DNA from: Alphaproteobacteria bacterium
GTDB lineage: Bacteria; Pseudomonadota; Alphaproteobacteria; Micropepsales; Micropepsaceae
Length of the DNA: 64,000 bases
Assembly: GCA_017307355.1 (NCBI GenBank)
Contig: JAFKFG010000009.1
Span: 1 to 64,000, forward strand
Reading direction: 5' to 3'
Shown here piece after piece: positions 60,896 through 64,000 of this stretch; within the stretch, counting starts at the first letter, position 1; each line of letters opens with the position of its first letter. The position numbers and the translations under genes are program-made. Below the pieces are notes generated by a model that saw nothing but the letters and a program-made list of their open reading frames with translations, ran no database searches and had not been told where the DNA came from.

Positions 60896-61987
60896 CTATT
60901 CCGCCGCGGTCTGAAGGGGCTCGGCCGGCCTGATCCAGCCACCGCCCAACACCCTGCCCTCTTTATAAAAGACGCAAGCCTGGCCGGGGGCGATGGCCTC
61001 TTCGGCGGAAGCCAGTTCCACCCGCGCGCCCTTGCCGGCCAAGGGCGTCACCCGGGCCGCTACCGGCGGGCGCATGGAACGGACTTTGACGGCACAGTCG
61101 AAGGGCGCATCGGCGGCGGTCAGCCAGTTCACGCTGTGCAGGTCGATCACCCGCGAGGCCAGGGCGGAGCGGGGCCCCACCACCACGCGCGCCCGCGCCG
61201 CGTCCAGCTTCAGCACGAAAAGCGGCTCGTCATTGCCCGACAGGCCCAGACCTTTGCGCTGGCCCACCGTGAAATTGAAGATGCCGTCATGGCGGCCCAA
61301 GACCGCGCCCGCCTGATCCACGATCTCGCCCGGGCGGGCGGCATCGGGGCGCAGCTTCTCCACGATATTGGTGTAACGGCCTTCCGGCACGAAACAGATG
61401 TCCTGGCTGTCCGGCTTGGCGGCGGTGATGAGATTGAGCTCTGCGGCCAGCGCCCGGACCGCGCTCTTTTCCATATCGCCCAGGGGAAAGCGCAGATAAT
61501 CCAGCTGCGCCTGAGTGGTGGCGAAGAGGAAATAACTCTGGTCGCGGGTGGCATCCTGGGCGGCGTGCAATTCGGCGCCGCTCGGGCCTTCGACCCGGCG
61601 GACATAATGGCCCGTCGCCAACGCCTCGGCACCCAGCTCCCGCGCCGTATCCATCAGATCGGCGAATTTCACTTTTTCGTTGCAGCGGACGCAGGGGATC
61701 GGGGTTTCGCCCCGCGCATAGGCGTCCGCGAAATCCTCGATCACGTTCTTGCGGAAGCGGCTTTCGTAATCCAGCACATAATGGGGAATGCCGATGGCTT
61801 CGGCCACACGCTTGGCGTCATAGATGTCCTGCCCCGCGCAGCAGGCGCCTTTCTTCTTCTGCACCGTGTCGGGATAAAGCTGCAGAGTGATGCCCACCAC
61901 ATCGTAACCCTGGCGCTTGAGCAGCGCCGCGGTGACGGAGGAATCCACGCCACCCGACATGGCGGCCACGATCCTGGTTTTTTTCAT
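60896..61987 (-). CDS. mnmA: tRNA-specific 2-thiouridylase
   Basis: MnmA 2-thiolates U34 of Glu, Gln and Lys tRNAs. The 363-residue protein has the PP-loop [20 protein letters not shown], the catalytic cysteine in [12 protein letters not shown] (Cys102), the second cysteine in [12 protein letters not shown], and the family text [23 protein letters not shown] 61987 is the family start. Confidence 0.96.
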   Translation of the reverse strand: MKKTRIVAAMSGGVDSSVTAALLKRQGYDVVGITLQLYPDTVQKKKGACCAGQDIYDAKRVAEAIGIPHYVLDYESRFRKNVIEDFADAYARGETPIPCVRCNEKVKFADLMDTARELGAEALATGHYVRRVEGPSGAELHAAQDATRDQSYFLFATTQAQLDYLRFPLGDMEKSAVRALAAELNLITAAKPDSQDICFVPEGRYTNIVEKLRPDAARPGEIVDQAGAVLGRHDGIFNFTVGQRKGLGLSGNDEPLFVLKLDAARARVVVGPRSALASRVIDLHSVNWLTAADAPFDCAVKVRSMRPPVAARVTPLAGKGARVELASAEEAIAPGQACVFYKEGRVLGGGWIRPAEPLQTAAE

Positions 61988-62178
61988 GGTCGCACGGCCC
62001 GGGCGCGGACGCGCCCATTCGTTAATTGGCGCGCGAAGCGCGCATGGGGAAAACCGCGGCCCCTTCCGTGCTTGAACAGCATGCTGGGGGCCGCACTTTT
62101 CCTGGCCGATGCTCCGGGGTGCATGCGCATGGGCGGCATATAAGACCGGCTGCCCGGAACCGCAACCAAAAGCCGGGA

Positions 62179-63132
62179 TCAGTTGCCGTTCACCGGCAAA
62201 TAATTGAGCAAAGTCAACTTGTTGAGGCTGGACGTGACCTGGAGCACGGCCTGCAGCGCGGTCTGGTTCAAGGACAACTGGGTCGCCGCCTCGGCCATGT
62301 CGGTCTTCTGGATCTTATTGATGAAGCCCGCATACAGCGTGGACATCGAATCCTGCTCGGTGCTGGCGCTCTCGAGCTGGTTATAGGCATAGCCATTCTG
62401 CGCGGTCGTGGTGTTCAGATTGACGGCGACGGTTCCCACCGACGTGATCTGATTGGTGAGGAAATCATTCTGTGCCTGGCTGAGGCTGCTGCTGCCGTTG
62501 AAATTGCCACCGGCGCCGGCATCGAAACCGGCGATATCCTTCAGCGCCTGCATCAGGCCGGTGCCGATATCCGACGCGGTGAGCCCGAACGTCACGGTCT
62601 GGCCGTCGGCGACCTGCACTGACTTCTTGTCGGTGCCGTTGTTGAACGCGCCGGAAACCGACGGCAGCGCCACCAGCGCGGACAAGGACGACACCGTCAC
62701 CGGCGGCACATCGGTCTTGCCGCCGCTGTACAGATAGTCGCCATTGGCATCCTTGGAATTGAGGATCGCGGTGGCCTGGTCGAAGATATTCTGCACCTGC
62801 CCCATCAAGGTGGTGGGATCGTTGTTCGCCACCGCGTCGGACACTGCTTTTTTCAACTGCGTCACCAGACCGCTAAGATTGGTGAGCTGGGTATCCTGCA
62901 TGTCGGCCTGGGTGGTGGCCAGATTCGTGGCCGCCTTATAGGCGTCGTTGCGGGCATTGGCGGAAATCGAGGCGGTGAGAACCTGTGCCTGGTTGCCGAA
63001 TCCGGAATAAGTGGTGGCGACGACCTGCGAAGCGATCTGCTGGTTGGTGGTGTTCAGCGCCGCGCTGGCCTTGTTGATCTGGCTGAGAAAATAGGCGCTC
63101 TGCTGGGCGGTGGGGATGCGATCAACGCTCAT
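62179..63132 (-). CDS. flgL: flagellar hook-associated protein FlgL (HAP3)
   Basis: FlgL joins the hook to the filament. The 317-residue, lysine-poor, Ala/Thr/Asn/Gln-rich protein has flagellin-like N-terminal helices ([20 protein letters not shown]) and C-terminal helices ([20 protein letters not shown]). The central [15 protein letters not shown] corresponds to the F-x-G-x-x-T text of FlgL. It starts 10 bases after flgK on the same strand, the standard order. It has no cysteine, as usual for exported flagellar proteins. Confidence 0.93.
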   Translation of the reverse strand: MSVDRIPTAQQSAYFLSQINKASAALNTTNQQIASQVVATTYSGFGNQAQVLTASISANARNDAYKAATNLATTQADMQDTQLTNLSGLVTQLKKAVSDAVANNDPTTLMGQVQNIFDQATAILNSKDANGDYLYSGGKTDVPPVTVSSLSALVALPSVSGAFNNGTDKKSVQVADGQTVTFGLTASDIGTGLMQALKDIAGFDAGAGGNFNGSSSLSQAQNDFLTNQITSVGTVAVNLNTTTAQNGYAYNQLESASTEQDSMSTLYAGFINKIQKTDMAEAATQLSLNQTALQAVLQVTSSLNKLTLLNYLPVNGN

Positions 63133-63142
63133 CGGTCATGTC

Positions 63143-64000
63143 CTACTGGATCTGCAGCAAGGTCTGATAAAGCTGGTCCACCACGGTCAGCATGCGCGCG
63201 CCGGCAGTATAGGCCTGCTGATAGGTGGTGAGATTGGTCAATTCCTCGTCCAGGCTGACGCCGGAGTTGGATGCCATGCGCGACTGGGCTTCCTGAAGCC
63301 TGCCGTCCTGGGTGGTCTGGTTCTGGGTCACCGCGTTCGAAAGCGTGGAAACCTGCTGATAGAAAGACGCCGCATAATCCGACAAGGATGCGCGCTGGAC
63401 CGAGATGCCGCCCGCGGCCGGAAAGGTGCGGTTGGCATTCATCACATTCTGTAGCGCGATGGCGCCGGAATTGTCGCCCCCGGAAATGATGGAATCGCCG
63501 GCCACGGTGGTGGCCGTGATTTTGGGCGTACCGAAGCCGATGCGCTGCGGCACCTTGGCGACCTGGTCGGTCACCGCGAAATTCACTGCCTGGTTGGCCA
63601 GATTGTTGCTGCCGATGCCGAGCAGCTTGGTGAAGCTGACACCGGTTGCGCCGCGCTGGGTGGTGTCGCCCGTGACGTTGAGCTGATAGTCGGAATAAAG
63701 CGCCGATTTTGCCGTCGAAACCGAGCCGTCGCTGTTCAAGGTGAAGGTCGCCGCGCCGCCCAGGGCGCTGTTCAAGGCGGTCAGAACATCGCCGATGGTC
63801 TGACCGGCCGTGGTGGTGACGCTCACCTGCTTGACGATGTCGCCGGAGGGACCTTTAAGCGACAGCGCGATCACGCCGCCCGCGGCCAGGCCGCTTGAAT
63901 CCGAAGCCGAAAGCCCTGTGGCCAAAATGGAAGGAGCCTGGGCGGTGAAAACATCGTTGAGGCCGAAAAATTGCGAGAACCCCGCGCCGCCGCGCGAGCT
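63143..64000 (-). CDS. flgK: flagellar hook-associated protein FlgK (HAP1), 3' part only
   Basis: The last 285 codons of flgK, the rest lying beyond the window. The visible part begins GGAGFSQFFGLNDVFTAQAP, contains the D2-type region LSLKGPSGDIVKQVSVTTTA, and ends with the conserved helix LTNLTTYQQAYTAGARMLTV then VDQLYQTLLQIQ, diagnostic of FlgK. The frame is continuous to the window edge. Together with flgL and motA it shows the organism is built for flagellar motility. Confidence 0.94.
   Translation of the reverse strand, partial: SSRGGAGFSQFFGLNDVFTAQAPSILATGLSASDSSGLAAGGVIALSLKGPSGDIVKQVSVTTTAGQTIGDVLTALNSALGGAATFTLNSDGSVSTAKSALYSDYQLNVTGDTTQRGATGVSFTKLLGIGSNNLANQAVNFAVTDQVAKVPQRIGFGTPKITATTVAGDSIISGGDNSGAIALQNVMNANRTFPAAGGISVQRASLSDYAASFYQQVSTLSNAVTQNQTTQDGRLQEAQSRMASNSGVSLDEELTNLTTYQQAYTAGARMLTVVDQLYQTLLQIQ

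Overview
The window is a dense, G+C-rich stretch of a bacterial chromosome, best explained as a free-living, respiring and flagellated alphaproteobacterium. The evidence is the gene content: a three-gene cytochrome bc1 operon (Rieske, cyt b, cyt c1), a DUF1285-NudL-CCA transferase group divergent from MoxR-DUF58-DUF4159, ubiK divergent from lgt, a MidA-type methyltransferase next to pgeF, an alphaproteobacterial-type MotA, and G/C-ending codons. A Rhizomicrobium/Micropepsaceae-like lineage is my guess only; no rRNA is present. There is no prophage, CRISPR array or insertion sequence. Almost everything is chromosomal core with some accessory genes.

Layout. 0-6 kb: the end of a SYLF-type lipoprotein gene, small exported proteins, a NIPSNAP/monooxygenase pair, uvrB, a GreB-like factor, arsC and a cold-shock gene. 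6-13 kb: sodC, glnD, trpS and a cyanide-insensitive-type cydAB oxidase. 13-18 kb: a pteridine-reductase-like SDR, folB, uvrC, pgsA, moaD and moaE, then ilvE on the other strand. 18-21 kb: an OmpR/EnvZ-type two-component pair whose junction carries a recombination scar. 21-30 kb: proC, ybjN, ubiK, lgt, midA-like, pgeF, prs, gst, rplY, pth and ychF. 30-35 kb: a minus-strand salvage operon, mtnP-apt-gst-mtnA-aldolase/SDR. 35-39 kb: petABC, trmL, a TerC-family gene and an Flp pilin. 39-50 kb: a minus-strand operon DUF1285-nudL-cca-PP2C divergent from the plus-strand moxR-DUF58-DUF4159-vWA operon. 50-53 kb: GNAT and NUDIX genes, then a receiver protein, an HPt-like protein and motA. 53-60 kb: ilvA, a secreted S10 peptidase, an AAHS-type transporter and a ThDP-dependent enzyme. 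60-64 kb: a DUF2306 fragment, tRNA-Met, mnmA, flgL and the 3' part of flgK.

The most interesting functional unit is the salvage operon. MtnP releases adenine and a 5-modified ribose-1-phosphate from methylthioadenosine and/or 5'-deoxyadenosine, Apt recaptures adenine as AMP, and MtnA isomerises the sugar. A class II aldolase could then split it into dihydroxyacetone phosphate and an aldehyde. Here the aldolase is fused to a short-chain dehydrogenase that could oxidise the aldehyde, and a glutathione transferase gene is translationally coupled to mtnA. This would be a DHAP-shunt-like route with built-in aldehyde disposal. The substrate assignment is inference.

Several structures are not explained by genes. 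A 58-bp double-hairpin repeat occurs as two identical inverted copies plus one diverged copy, all at convergent gene junctions. A second hairpin family with a conserved outer stem and a changing inner stem has one copy inserted in frame in a PP2C phosphatase gene. Other signals are duplicated 3' ends, flanking repeats around the S10 peptidase gene, and a 65-bp tandem repeat at another convergent junction.
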